64,000 bases of DNA from Candidatus Nitrosocosmicus agrestis (GTDB taxonomy: Archaea > Thermoproteota > Nitrososphaeria > Nitrososphaerales > Nitrososphaeraceae): NCBI RefSeq assembly GCF_008389435.1, contig NZ_VUYS01000001.1:124001-188000 (forward strand), read 5' to 3'. A program made the position numbers and the translations under genes. Each line of letters starts with the position of its first letter. The first letter of the stretch is position 1. Shown here piece after piece: positions 1-9,110 of this stretch. A model generated the notes under the pieces. The model ran no database searches. It was not told the DNA's origin and was given only the letters and a program-made list of their open reading frames with translations.

Positions 1-131
1 AAGACGAAGGTTTTGGAAAACATGCAATAATTGAGGATCCTGACGGCCACCTAATTTCAATAGTGAAATTAAAAGAAAATCAAAGCGAAAACGACGGATT
101 CGATTTCTTAGGTCTTGTAGGAGCAGAATAA
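1..131 (+). CDS. VOC-family (glyoxalase/dioxygenase-like) protein, 3' end only
   Basis: An open frame runs in from the window edge and stops with TAA at 129-131, giving about 42 C-terminal residues. The stretch HAIIEDPDGHLISIV is the typical last strand of a vicinal-oxygen-chelate domain, where the DPDGH motif precedes the final metal-ligand strand. After it comes an acidic tail ending in LVGAE. The family includes glyoxalase I, extradiol dioxygenases and bleomycin-resistance proteins, so no substrate can be given from this fragment. The gene body and start lie outside the window. Confidence 0.7.
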   Translation, partial: DEGFGKHAIIEDPDGHLISIVKLKENQSENDGFDFLGLVGAE

Positions 132-321
132 ATTTACTTACATATATTCATACATCCATTTCGGAATATTTTGTAATATACTGACCACCTTCAAGTATCT
201 CATTTAAAATCTATAAGATGATTGGAATTTGGCAATATGCGTCTTGATTTATTAGACAGATTGTCTATTAATCGAACAAATTGACCCATAAACAGAATTG
301 ATTAGATCGTATATTAAAAAA
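132..321. other. Intergenic, convergent gene ends
   Basis: This AT-rich spacer lies between the end of the VOC gene and the end of the oppositely oriented flavin oxidase. I see no ORF or structured RNA in it. Confidence 0.5.
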
Positions 322-1812
322 TCACATTACGATTTTACCAGGGTTTAGAATGTTTAATGGATCCAATGAACTTTTTATCTGCCTGAAGCAATTAACTACA
401 TGTTCATTGTACACATTTTTGATATAGGGGGTTCTAGATATACCATCACCGTGTTCAGCTGTAATTGTTCCTCTAAGATCATAAACCTTAGTGAATAACG
501 AAAGTGTGAGAGATTCCATTGCCTCATATTGTTTTCTATGCGACCATTTATCTATGAAAATATCATCTCCTGTAATAGGACGGGTATGAAGATTTCCATT
601 GCCTAAATGACCATAAATAACATATGACAAGTTATGTTCCTTGTATAGTTTCAGAATATGAGTAACATAATCATAGATATAATTTATTGAAACAGCAGTG
701 TCTTCAAAAAGGGTTAAGGGTTTTCTATTGCCTACCGTATGCTTGATTGCCGTATTTAATGCATTCTTCCTGGAATTCCACAAATTATTTATCGAAATTA
801 GGTCATGTGCATCATCAATTATCTTACCGCCCAACTGGATTGTATCTGTTAAGGTTCTCTGAAGATTATCTATCTCGCCTTCGGTTTGATAAAAATACTC
901 TATGAATAAAAGACATCCGTTTTCTGTCGCAATTGTAGACTTTATGTTAGCGTCCATTACGGATTCATCTAAAAGTTCTAAAGCGACTGGATTAGTGCGA
1001 AGTATTTTTTTGGCATACGAACATGCACTTAGGACGTTGGGAAAATGTACCATATATAAGGACCTAAACAAAGGTAGATCTTTGATCTTGAGTTTTATCG
1101 AGTCTAATATAGCTAAGGTGCCCTCTGAAGCCGCAAAGATATTTTGGGAGTCAAATCCACGAGTAAAAACAGCATCTAATCGGTACCCACATGAATTCTT
1201 GCTAACGTCAGGATAAGAGGTTAAGAAATCGCGACTAGATGAAATAAATGACGATAGAGTTCTTCGCAATCGAGGATCACAATCGCGTCCTTCTGCGAAA
1301 CCATCACTTCCGTCCGAATAAACCAAGTCAATACGTTGCAGGTATTCAAGAATACTTCCATATCCCAACCCATAGGGACCAGAAGAATTATTTGACACCA
1401 TTCCACCGATTGTACAATAATTACCACTAGCAGGATTTGGTGGTAAAAACTTGTTATGTTTTTTAAGCTCTTTTTCCAATAATCCCTTAACTAGCCCAGG
1501 CTGAACAAGCACGGTATTCAGTTGCAAATCTAGATCAAGAATTTTATTCATATATTTAGTAAAATCCAATATCAATCCAGCCGATAGACTCTGTCCAAGT
1601 AAACTCGTTCCCGCGCCGCGACTCGATACAGGTAATTTTTTTCTGGAAGCAAGATGAAGTACCTCTTTGATGTCTTCTTTGCATTTTGGAAAGCACACTG
1701 CTTCTGGATAGATTTGATGATGGCTAGAATCAACCGAGTAATATTCTCTAGTCCACGGATCGGTGGTTACTTCACAGCGGTGGTTAAAATCTACTCCGTC
1801 AAAGACGCTCAC
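322..1812 (-). CDS. FAD-linked oxidase, GlcD / D-lactate dehydrogenase type
   Basis: The 496-residue product is a full-length member of the FAD-binding PCMH family (GlcD, D-lactate dehydrogenase, D-2-hydroxyglutarate dehydrogenase). The N-terminal PP-loop reads SSRGAGTSLLGQSL near residue 65. The second FAD-contact region, NPASGNYCTIGGMVSNNSSG, lies near 130-150. The C-terminal substrate and FAD cap contains TAEHGDGISR and ends in the usual LNPGKIV. It probably oxidises a 2-hydroxyacid and passes electrons to an acceptor. No GlcE or GlcF-type Fe-S partner is adjacent. The start is GTG; the gene stands alone, with decayed DNA upstream. Confidence 0.85.
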   Translation of the reverse strand: MSVFDGVDFNHRCEVTTDPWTREYYSVDSSHHQIYPEAVCFPKCKEDIKEVLHLASRKKLPVSSRGAGTSLLGQSLSAGLILDFTKYMNKILDLDLQLNTVLVQPGLVKGLLEKELKKHNKFLPPNPASGNYCTIGGMVSNNSSGPYGLGYGSILEYLQRIDLVYSDGSDGFAEGRDCDPRLRRTLSSFISSSRDFLTSYPDVSKNSCGYRLDAVFTRGFDSQNIFAASEGTLAILDSIKLKIKDLPLFRSLYMVHFPNVLSACSYAKKILRTNPVALELLDESVMDANIKSTIATENGCLLFIEYFYQTEGEIDNLQRTLTDTIQLGGKIIDDAHDLISINNLWNSRKNALNTAIKHTVGNRKPLTLFEDTAVSINYIYDYVTHILKLYKEHNLSYVIYGHLGNGNLHTRPITGDDIFIDKWSHRKQYEAMESLTLSLFTKVYDLRGTITAEHGDGISRTPYIKNVYNEHVVNCFRQIKSSLDPLNILNPGKIVM

Positions 1813-1903
1813 ATCTAACTGACATATAAAAAGAATATAATGTTTAATGGCTTTGTCAACTTAACGGCATGAAACCAGTAAAATCTGCTATGCTATTTCT
1901 GAT

Positions 1904-2123
1904 ATGTTTGATAAAAGAATTAAATATTATGTATATCGAGCCGATGATCAGTATTTGTATTCTGTAGGATTTTCAAAGTAATGCTACTAAGGTATTGCAA
2001 TTTAAGATAAATAAAAGATCTAAAAAAGTGGAAGTGAATCCTGAAATTTTGTATTTAGAGATACATCAAATGGAAAAAGATATCAATGCATTTGTTGGAT
2101 TAGACAGCAACAAGTGCTCCTAA
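1904..2123 (+). pseudogene. Possible frameshifted small ORF (about 72 codons)
   Basis: Starting at ATG 1904 the frame encodes MFDKRIKYYVYRADDQYLYS and stops at 1979-1981. Moving by one base just before that stop opens a second frame through TAA 2121-2123, containing VEVNPEILYLEIHQMEKD. Joined, they would give a charged protein of about 72 residues, consistent with a small gene broken by a single-base indel. I recognise no family. It lies in the decayed region between the flavin oxidase and the dead transposase. It could also be chance. Confidence 0.25.
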
Positions 2124-2824
2124 ACACATTTGACTTTAGATTGCCACTTCTTCCATAAAGTTAAAGTTATCCGATTTTCATATTTTAAAAAATCCAGAGT
2201 AATTAGATTTCAGAAATTAGAAGGTACCTTTCATATTTACTTAAAATTCATGGTGAAAATACATCAACTTTCTCAAATTTGAGACATAAATTTGCTTAAC
2301 TACATTTCTAATTTCAACTACCTATCCACGGTACCGCAGAGAGAGCATCACGATAAAACAACCGATAAAATAAGGTAGACTGATGAATCTAACTATTATT
2401 CTAGACGTCATTAAAAAGAAAATATATACACGTTCGTTCTCCTGAATCGGGAGAATTTTTGTCACTCATTATTGCAATAAGTATAATACACAAGTAATTA
2501 AAGACTAAATTCTGCTAATTTATCAATTCTTGTAAAACTGTTTATATATTGTTTGTTATATAGATATATTAAGGTAGATTAATTCTACTTTTGTGTCTCA
2601 AGTGACACAGGTAATTTCCTTTAAAAAATAAAACGCAAATAAATCCAATAGTTTGGATAAAATTTCTTTAATATTTAATATATTTGCATACAAGATATTT
2701 AAACCTTTCTACTGGCAGTCGATCTAAAAAGTACTGTTCTGGCACGGTTTATTAATAGTAAAAGAAGATAACGATTCTGATACAAATTTTTGAAGACAAC
2801 ATTCTTTTCCAATGGGGAAAATAA
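2124..2824. other. Gene-free AT-rich stretch
   Basis: No convincing coding frame is visible. It contains one short hairpin followed by T residues (2437-2460) and otherwise looks like decaying accessory DNA between the broken small ORF and the end of the dead transposase. Confidence 0.4.
2437..2460 (+). terminator. Hairpin followed by a T-run
   Basis: TTCTCC (2437-2442) and GGAGAA (2450-2455) are perfect inverted arms around a 7-base loop, followed by TTTTT. The shape is that of an intrinsic terminator. No intact gene reads into it now, so it may be a relic of the lost gene upstream. Confidence 0.25.
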
Positions 2825-3790
2825 TCATAGCAGAAGTCTAACCAGTCTTTTAAATAAATCAAGATCTTTTAATATGCTTATATCTTTTGTGCATCCATAA
2901 CCATCATGCATTACCAGTCTGGATGCAGATGATTTTGTTGAAAGAAATATAAACTGAATTTTGGAAAGCCTGGCAAGGGTGTCTTTTACCTTGTTTGATA
3001 TGTGTAGTGATTCAACATTTAATCCGAGGAAAAGGTATTTGATACGGTTGTCATATTTTTTGTCAACTCTTTTTATAAAATCTAAAAACTGTTTACCCGT
3101 CTTTTGTTTGTAACCGTGTGTTCATATCTAGCTAGTTAATGATCATAAACCGATACAAATTCAGAATATATTTTATCTTTTGAGTCATATTGTGTAGATG
3201 ATCGAGAGGTATTACTGTAAGCCCTGACTACTACTGAACCATTCTGAACTTCATAAATAAGGATAGAGCCCGTTAGTAAATAGCCGTATTGTATCTCAAA
3301 TTTTTTTTCAAATGATATTCAGTATATGGTAATCTCAGAACAATATTTGGTATTTGTATCCTATCCCATGCTTGAAAAGTATGCCTAATCTCGGTGTGAC
3401 TTGTAGAAGTCACAAAGTATAGTTTCTTTGATACACACTTTCTGCTGTCAGCAGCTTTAACAACCATGTCTAGAAAGATAGTCCACAACTTTTTTTTGGT
3501 TGATATTTTAATATTTTTTCTCAATTTCTACAGTCAGTTTGATTGACCCTCTCTGTGTAATTTGGATATTCCATTAACACGCAGCTCATGGATTAGTGTG
3601 TGTTCTCCACATCCTTATTAATATCATGATTGTAGGTTGACCGCATTCTCATTGCTAGAACAGTATAGACATCATCTTTACTCGAAATGTTCTTGTACTG
3701 CAACCTGATTCCCTTTATACTTACCAGCAATCATATCATACAACATATTTCATTTATCATTCGAGAGATATCTAAGGAAATTGTCACTCA
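2825..3790 (-). pseudogene. Decayed IS630-like transposase
   Basis: Three frames on the minus strand together reconstruct an IS630-type transposase of about 320 codons. The N-terminal part starts at ATG 3788-3790 (MSDNFLRYLSND) and is broken by stops. The middle part reads KLYFVTSTSHTEIRHTFQAW, then ILIYEVQNGSVV. The last 97 codons are intact from about 3115 to the TGA at 2825 and read GKQFLDFIKRVDKKYDNRIK, then YLFLGLN, HISNKVKDTL and IQFIFLSTKSS. This is the order seen in IS630 proteins, where the second catalytic Asp lies in YLxLDN. Here that Asp is replaced, so the catalytic site is lost as well as the frame. Terminal inverted repeats could not be recognised. Confidence 0.6.
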
Positions 3791-3917
3791 TAATAATGAA
3801 AATTCTATAGACGATAAGCTAAATGTGTTATAGATCTTATCCAAACAAGCACGCTCAGTTTACAGATGGATTTATCTTTCAGTTACATGATTATTAACAG
3901 ACTGTTTAACAACAAAT

Positions 3918-4811
3918 TTATTTTGTTATTATATGACTTGATGTTTCAGCAATAAAAACAGTATGTTCAGCTTGTGATACAACTTGATTATTACCCTCTA
4001 CAAGAATAGGATATGCTCTAATATTCTTCTTTTTAAGAAGGTAATCCAACAACTCTCGTGCTTTTGGCTCTTCAAATTCATTTACCAACCATCTAAGCGC
4101 AAAAGGTAGTGTTCTAAACTTGTTCCACAAAAAAGATATAAATTCATCTGCATCCTTATTCTTTGCGGGTTTTCTAGAAATTAATGAAAAGATATTCTTA
4201 ATCTTTCCCTCATACACAACACCTAAACCTTGCTTAGTTGTAACAAATGGTTCAATAGCATAAGCATGGTTTGAAGATAACGAAAATGAAGATCCATATG
4301 TCTTGATGTTGGGAATAGACTTTCCTGCATGTATTATATATTGTTCTAGCGAATGACCACTTAAATTTTGTATTGGCTTGAATCCATTATTTGTTATAGT
4401 ATTCTCAATAACTTTGCCTAAATCACTTGATTTAGTGTTATGTTTTGCGATTTTGGTAGCCTCAGATAACGACAATTCCGCTGTTTTAATCAATTGATCA
4501 TATCTAGAGTCATATGAGATAGTTACAGCTGTATCAGCGATAAACCCATTTATATGGACGCCCAAGTCAATTTTCACTACATCATCTTCTTTTATAACTA
4601 TTTGATCATTTGGTTCAGCTGTATAGTGAGCAGCTATCTCATTCAAACTAATATTAACAGGAAATGCAGGATGCCCACCCAAAGACTCTATTTCACTTTC
4701 GATCGAATTGCATATCTCAAAAAGCGTTCTACCTACGTGATTTTTTTTTCGAGTATTCTCCCGAACAATGGAAGCTATCTGACCTGCACGAGTGTAATCT
4801 TCTAGAGACAT
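3918..4811 (-). CDS. map: Methionine aminopeptidase, type II
   Basis: Cytosolic metallopeptidase that removes the initiator methionine from nascent proteins. The 297-residue length is right for archaeal type II enzymes. All five metal ligands of the pita-bread fold are visible: Asp in KIDLGVHI and in FIADTAVT, His in LSGHSLEQY, Glu in YAIEPFVTT, and Glu in SQAEHTVFI close to the C-terminus. The region between the His and first Glu ligands carries the type II insertion. ATG start at 4811. It is divergent from the tRNA-Pro gene that follows on the plus strand. Confidence 0.93.
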   Translation of the reverse strand: MSLEDYTRAGQIASIVRENTRKKNHVGRTLFEICNSIESEIESLGGHPAFPVNISLNEIAAHYTAEPNDQIVIKEDDVVKIDLGVHINGFIADTAVTISYDSRYDQLIKTAELSLSEATKIAKHNTKSSDLGKVIENTITNNGFKPIQNLSGHSLEQYIIHAGKSIPNIKTYGSSFSLSSNHAYAIEPFVTTKQGLGVVYEGKIKNIFSLISRKPAKNKDADEFISFLWNKFRTLPFALRWLVNEFEEPKARELLDYLLKKKNIRAYPILVEGNNQVVSQAEHTVFIAETSSHIITK

Positions 4812-4878
4812 GATTTAGAATTAGCATTCAGGAGTATAATAAGAATACAAATAATGATTTATATTAATTAAAATAAGA

Positions 4879-4887
4879 TTAAAATTA
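4879..4887 (+). promoter_or_regulatory. TATA-like element for tRNA-Pro
   Basis: TTAAAATTA lies 26-34 bases before the first tRNA base, the normal archaeal TATA-box distance for a tRNA transcribed close to its 5' end. Assigned by position and composition only. Confidence 0.4.
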
Positions 4888-4912
4888 GACAAAAAAAAGT
4901 TTCTCTTTAGGA

Positions 4913-4986
4913 GGGATCGTAGTCTAGCTTGGTAGGATGCCAGCCTTGGGCGCTGGAGGTCGTCGGTTCAAATCCGGCCGGTCCCA
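4913..4986 (+). tRNA. tRNA-Pro(TGG)
   Basis: A 74-base intronless cloverleaf. The acceptor arms GGGATCG and CGGTCCC pair over seven positions with discriminator A at 4986. The anticodon stem CCAGC/GCTGG encloses the loop CTTGGGC, giving anticodon TGG. The T arm GTCGG-TTCAAAT-CCGGC pairs fully. CCA is not encoded. It lies between the divergent map gene and the convergent uS11 gene. Confidence 0.95.
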
Positions 4987-5050
4987 TTGTCAAGTATTTA
5001 GATATATAAAAAAATGATTATATTGTAGATAAATATATAAAAAAAAATGA

Positions 5051-5455
5051 TTATACTCTTCTGCCTCGTCGACCACCAGGCTTTCGAGTAGTGTCATGTG
5101 GTACTGGTGTTACATCGTCTATTCTCCCAATTCGAAATCCTGCTCTTGCCAAAGCACGTATAGCAGCTTGTGCTCCTGGACCCGGAATTCTAGGACCAAC
5201 ACCTCCTACTGCTCTCACTCTAATGTGCAATGCGTTAATTCCCTTAGTTTTGGCAGCATCAGCGGCAGAAACAGCGGACTTCATAGCCGCATATGGAGAA
5301 GATTCATAACGATCGGCAGTAACATGACGTCCACCAGAACTAATGGAAATAGTCTCAGCACCACTTATATCAGTAATATGAACCAAAGTATTATTATAAC
5401 TACTGAAAATATGGGCTACCCCCCATTTATACTGAGTAACTTCTTCTTGTGACAT
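5051..5455 (-). CDS. rps11: 30S ribosomal protein uS11
   Basis: Small-subunit protein of the platform, contacting 16S rRNA near the E-site mRNA. The start is set at ATG 5453-5455 ([20 protein letters not shown]), because the 14 extra codons upstream match no uS11 N-terminus. Family hallmarks are [27 protein letters not shown], the glycine-rich [14 protein letters not shown] turn, and the basic tail [12 protein letters not shown]. It follows thiL by 38 bases on the same strand, so it is probably the last gene of a glmM-like/thiL/rps11 unit rather than part of the usual ribosomal-protein operon. Confidence 0.95.
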   Translation of the reverse strand: MSQEEVTQYKWGVAHIFSSYNNTLVHITDISGAETISISSGGRHVTADRYESSPYAAMKSAVSAADAAKTKGINALHIRVRAVGGVGPRIPGPGAQAAIRALARAGFRIGRIDDVTPVPHDTTRKPGGRRGRRV

Positions 5456-5493
5456 GAATGTTGAATTTTTGAGTGTCGCATTTAAAAACCTTC

Positions 5494-6510
5494 TCAAGTA
5501 AAGTGTTGGAACCCTTTATTTTTAAGAATTTCTTTATGACCTGCTGTATCAATAACAAATACTTTTCCACAACCTTTAGCTACTTTACCCACCAAAAAAA
5601 AACTGAACTTGGAATTTTCTTTTATATTTTTAGAAATTTCGTATAGACTCTTTTCTGATATTGTTCCAACAATATGATACTCCTCTCCACCAAAAAATAC
5701 AAGATCGTTAAATCCAAGATTATTCATCAAGGAAAACTCTTTGAGATTTGATGGTATAGGTATTTTATCTAAATAAATTAACATATCTACACCACTTTGC
5801 TTAGAGATTTCATACAATGCGGTGGCCAGACCATCACTAGAATCAGTCGATGCGGTAAAATAATGTGCCAAGGAAATTCCAAAATCATATGCAGGGGTAG
5901 GATTGAGAACAGAATTGATAGATTCTTTCTCAAAATTGGGATCTGGAGAAGGGATACCATGCATTAGTATTTTTAAACCAGAAGCAGTATAACCAAAAAC
6001 ACCCGTGACAAAAATGTAATCACCTATTTGTGCACCATTCCTTCGCGGTACAAAGACGTTTGGAAAGCTAACTCCAAACATGCAGCAATCAATAACAAGT
6101 TCCTCAGATTCATTAATATCTCCGCCAATAATTTCGATTTTGAACTCCTTTGAAACCAAATTAAAACCATCTACTAATTTTGAAATGTCTCCTTCAGTTA
6201 AATTTGAGGGAAGGCCTAACGAGACTAATGCGCATTTTGGTTTTATACCTTTTGAAACCAGATCACTTATGCTAGACACTATAGACTTTCTAGCAATCTG
6301 TTCGAAAGTCATAGTTGGTGGTACATCAGTATGTTCAACCAACATGTCACAGGTCACACATAGGGATGACCCTGAAACAGATTCCTTGCCTATGAAATAG
6401 TTCAGTGGGATTAATGAAATGTCATCTTTACCAAAGTGTGATTCGACATTATTGGAACCCATTTTTTTTATAATTAAGTTCAAGATCTGCTTTTCATTTA
6501 GATTTTTCAT
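5494..6510 (-). CDS. thiL: Thiamine-monophosphate kinase
   Basis: Phosphorylates thiamine monophosphate to the active coenzyme thiamine diphosphate with ATP and Mg2+. The fold is that of the PurM/SelD/ThiL superfamily: an N-terminal KDDISLIP metal-site motif, [22 protein letters not shown] near the middle, and [13 protein letters not shown] plus [13 protein letters not shown] in the C-terminal half. I place the start at MKNLNEKQI (6510) instead of the upstream MMMQ start, since this matches the family's beginning and leaves a 17-base overlap with the preceding mutase gene. That overlap points to coupled translation. Confidence 0.88.
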   Translation of the reverse strand: MKNLNEKQILNLIIKKMGSNNVESHFGKDDISLIPLNYFIGKESVSGSSLCVTCDMLVEHTDVPPTMTFEQIARKSIVSSISDLVSKGIKPKCALVSLGLPSNLTEGDISKLVDGFNLVSKEFKIEIIGGDINESEELVIDCCMFGVSFPNVFVPRRNGAQIGDYIFVTGVFGYTASGLKILMHGIPSPDPNFEKESINSVLNPTPAYDFGISLAHYFTASTDSSDGLATALYEISKQSGVDMLIYLDKIPIPSNLKEFSLMNNLGFNDLVFFGGEEYHIVGTISEKSLYEISKNIKENSKFSFFLVGKVAKGCGKVFVIDTAGHKEILKNKGFQHFT

Positions 6511-7822
6511 AAACGTCAACAATCTTAGTATAAAAGGATTTATAGAGAGAGTCTGCATCATCACTAGTTGATTCTAGAGACATACGAATCACGTGTTCTG
6601 TATTAGAGATTCGTATTAAGATCCAAGAATTTTCATCAATAATAAATTTTAAACCATCAGTTGAAATAATTTCACTCGAACTAGGTTTTAATACTGACAA
6701 TATTTTATCGAATAAAATTTCTTTATCAGTTTTTGCATCAATAGGATATTTAGTTCGAATTTGTTTAAGTCTGGATGATAAGAAAATACATTCGTCGACT
6801 AATTCTTTGTTCAAAGAACTAATCAAAACACTAGCTAATAATCCATCCCTACATGAATTGAAACCTGGCATGATAAAACCTCCGCTGCTTCCTTCTCCCC
6901 CAGACTCTGAACCAGTTTCATGCATACGCTTGATTACGTTTGATTCACCTACCTTTGAGAAAAAGATCTGACCCCCATGTTCAATTACATATTTCTCAAT
7001 CGATAAACTGGTATCGAGACTTATGGTGAACTTTTTGTATTTATTATTATTGATTACACTTGCAATACAAAATAAAAGAGTTAGATCTGGATTAAGTTTG
7101 AATCCATCCCTATTGACTAGCACTAATCTGTCCCCATCAGGGTCAAAAGCAAATCCAAAATTTAACTTGTTCACCTTAACCAAACTGCACAAATCAACGA
7201 GAGGATCCGAGGTGGGATCTGGTCCTCGGGAAGAGAATCCCACCTTATCATTAATTCCAAGATATTTAATATGATAAAGGTCAAGTAATTGATTGCCGTA
7301 GCCGCAAGCAGCACCACCTCCGAAATCAATACCAGCTTTAAAATTAGGGTTGGACTGTTTAAGTGGGGGAAGATGAGTTAGTATATCTGACATATAATGA
7401 GGATCGATTTCAAAGTATTGACCCATTTTAACATGATCATGAATCTGAGTTTTCAGTAAGCGTTCCAGATCTTCTTCAAACAGCCCCCTTCCATTTATGA
7501 GCATTTTAAGTCCATTCCATGGCAATGGATTATGAGACGCGGTAACCATTAAACCGCCCGAATACATCCTAGATTCTCTAAATAACACAGGGGTTGGTGC
7601 AACACCTAAATCATAAACACTAATCCCTTGTTCTAAAAGACAGCCAATTACAACATCATTTATCAACTTTCCAGACGGTCTGCTATCCCTTGCAATGACA
7701 CATTTTTTTTTATCATAATTATCATTTAAATAAGAACCAAAAGTCCTAGTAAAACGAGCTATCTCCTTTATAGTCAGGTCCTGTCCAAATATGCCCCTAA
7801 TCCCTGAGATAGAAATCTTCAC
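6494..7822 (-). CDS. Phosphoglucosamine/phosphomannomutase family enzyme
   Basis: A 442-residue alpha-D-phosphohexomutase with the four usual domains. The active serine is in TASHNPLPWNGLKM (near residue 95), the Mg2+ loop is FDPDGDRLVLV (near 230), a sugar-binding loop ESGGEGSSGG is near 310, and the phosphate-binding RISNTEHVIR is near the C-terminus. Archaeal members interconvert glucosamine-, glucose- or mannose-1- and 6-phosphates for cell-surface and UDP-sugar synthesis; which one cannot be told by eye. It is the first gene of a probable unit with thiL and rps11. Confidence 0.88.
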   Translation of the reverse strand: MKISISGIRGIFGQDLTIKEIARFTRTFGSYLNDNYDKKKCVIARDSRPSGKLINDVVIGCLLEQGISVYDLGVAPTPVLFRESRMYSGGLMVTASHNPLPWNGLKMLINGRGLFEEDLERLLKTQIHDHVKMGQYFEIDPHYMSDILTHLPPLKQSNPNFKAGIDFGGGAACGYGNQLLDLYHIKYLGINDKVGFSSRGPDPTSDPLVDLCSLVKVNKLNFGFAFDPDGDRLVLVNRDGFKLNPDLTLLFCIASVINNNKYKKFTISLDTSLSIEKYVIEHGGQIFFSKVGESNVIKRMHETGSESGGEGSSGGFIMPGFNSCRDGLLASVLISSLNKELVDECIFLSSRLKQIRTKYPIDAKTDKEILFDKILSVLKPSSSEIISTDGLKFIIDENSWILIRISNTEHVIRMSLESTSDDADSLYKSFYTKIVDVYEKSK

Positions 7823-7874
7823 ATTGATAAAATATATGCGGAATAATTTATGTTAAGTGGCAAGCATATAAACA

Positions 7875-8285
7875 TCAGGTGAATCGAGAACCAGTCAGCA
7901 TTACTTCACAGTGTTCGCAAATTCGTTTGTCAATATTTGATTCAATGCTGTGATGAACATCGCAAATGATAAAGGTATATCTCATAAAATTACAAAGCTG
8001 AATGAATTTAGTCATAGTACTTGGAGAATAAGCATTATTAGTAGAAAGATCTTTTGAGATTTCATTAATCATTCTCATTACTTCGAAATTGTCCTCCAAT
8101 TTTGCTACTAATGAGAGATCACCCCTAGTTCCTCTCAAATAATTACTTACTGCCGCTTGCGTAATACCAAGTAATTTAGCAACGGTCTCCTCCTTGAGTT
8201 CGTAATCATGCACCAATTTTTTTGATAATATAGCACGTATAGCAGGAATCAATGATTTAGACTCAATTTCGGACGGCAATAGCAT
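7875..8285 (-). CDS. HTH transcriptional regulator, COG2522-like
   Basis: This 136-residue protein has an XRE/Lrp-like helix-turn-helix near residues 30-58, where ETVAKLLGITQAAVSNYLRG shows the classic turn and recognition helix. A helical middle follows, then a C-terminal half with CDVHHSIESNIDKRICEHCE, whose Cys and His residues might bind a metal. Short archaeal regulators of the COG2522 type look like this; some larger relatives control thiamine genes. Because thiL is two genes downstream on the same strand, thiamine control is possible, but the ThiN ligand domain is absent here. Confidence 0.7.
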   Translation of the reverse strand: MLLPSEIESKSLIPAIRAILSKKLVHDYELKEETVAKLLGITQAAVSNYLRGTRGDLSLVAKLEDNFEVMRMINEISKDLSTNNAYSPSTMTKFIQLCNFMRYTFIICDVHHSIESNIDKRICEHCEVMLTGSRFT

Positions 8286-8357
8286 AATATTTTCGTGAAT
8301 TTCTAATTATATAAAGATTTCAAAGAACAAGTAAACAAAAAATAATTGGGTGATAGT

Positions 8358-8651
8358 CTAGCCCTCTTCCCAGCCTTTATTAAATACACCGAATTTGTGT
8401 AATGGAACTGGTTGACCTGCAGTATATTCTAAAGGCCTCATCCAGAATATAGCATGAGTTGGACAAACACCTACACATGCACCGTCTGAAATGCATCTTT
8501 CTGGATAAAAGACAAAAGCTTTGCCCCTTTTCCAACCTTCAACAGGTTTAACACGAAGTACATCCGGACCTAATGCGGTACAAATCTCTACACAAAGTGC
8601 ACACCCAATGCATCTTTGTTCATCAACATCTGGAAGTATAGCAATTGGCAT
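8358..8651 (-). CDS. Di-cluster ferredoxin-like Fe-S protein
   Basis: A 97-residue electron-transfer protein. Cluster 1 ligands are C14, C17, C20 and C24 in CIGCALCVEIC. Cluster 2 has C53, C59 and C63, but the second cysteine position is Asp56 (CISDGACVGVCP). That pattern is known from ferredoxins whose second cluster is [3Fe-4S] or an Asp-ligated [4Fe-4S]. Between the clusters lies an insertion (VEGWKRGKAFVFYPER) longer than in classic 2[4Fe-4S] ferredoxins, as in zinc-free archaeal versions. It is a single gene with spacers of about 70-100 bases on both sides. Confidence 0.88.
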   Translation of the reverse strand: MPIAILPDVDEQRCIGCALCVEICTALGPDVLRVKPVEGWKRGKAFVFYPERCISDGACVGVCPTHAIFWMRPLEYTAGQPVPLHKFGVFNKGWEEG

Positions 8652-8751
8652 CTAATAATTCACTAATCGTCTAGTAACGATAAAACTATTTAAACTGTTT
8701 GTCAATAGCAAAACGGTGTTATACAAAAGATAAAAAAATCGAGAAATGATT

Positions 8752-8973
8752 TTATTTTTTAAGTTGACGCATAACGTCTACTTGACCACTGTGAAGCCAG
8801 TCTTTTAGCTCTTCATGAGATGGTTTTGTATCATGTTTACCTTGAAGATGAAGATGAAGTAGTACATAATTTACTTGATTCAACAAAACCTTATTGGCTT
8901 CATCACCCTTGCGAGCTTTTGCTTTTAATTCTTCTGGAACGGTTGCCCACCATTCCTCAAATGATCTTACCAT
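8752..8973 (-). CDS. Small conserved-looking helical protein, unknown
   Basis: This 73-residue product has no recognised domain. It is rich in Lys, Glu, Leu and Trp (SFEEWWATVPEELKAKARKG at the start), which suggests two or three amphipathic helices. A central NYVLLHLHLQGKHD segment is His-rich. It uses an ATG start followed by well-formed codons, and the same-strand ferredoxin lies 100 bases downstream. It looks like a real small gene because the composition is that of a folded soluble protein, but no function can be proposed. Confidence 0.6.
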   Translation of the reverse strand: MVRSFEEWWATVPEELKAKARKGDEANKVLLNQVNYVLLHLHLQGKHDTKPSHEELKDWLHSGQVDVMRQLKK

Positions 8974-9110
8974 TAAAAAACCAGCGCTTAGTTACTTTAT
9001 AAATATTTTGAAAATTTAACATAGGACTGACTAATTATTTAGTTGAAACCAGGACCAAATGTAAAAACATTAATTGAAATTACAATTCATTTGTTATACG
9101 GTTTAACACT

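Noticed and set aside
3273-3524. 83-codon minus-strand ORF as a separate gene
   Set aside because: It is the middle piece of the decayed IS630-like transposase; similarity continues on both sides in other frames.
5096-5452. 118-codon plus-strand ORF
   Set aside because: Antisense shadow of the uS11 gene.
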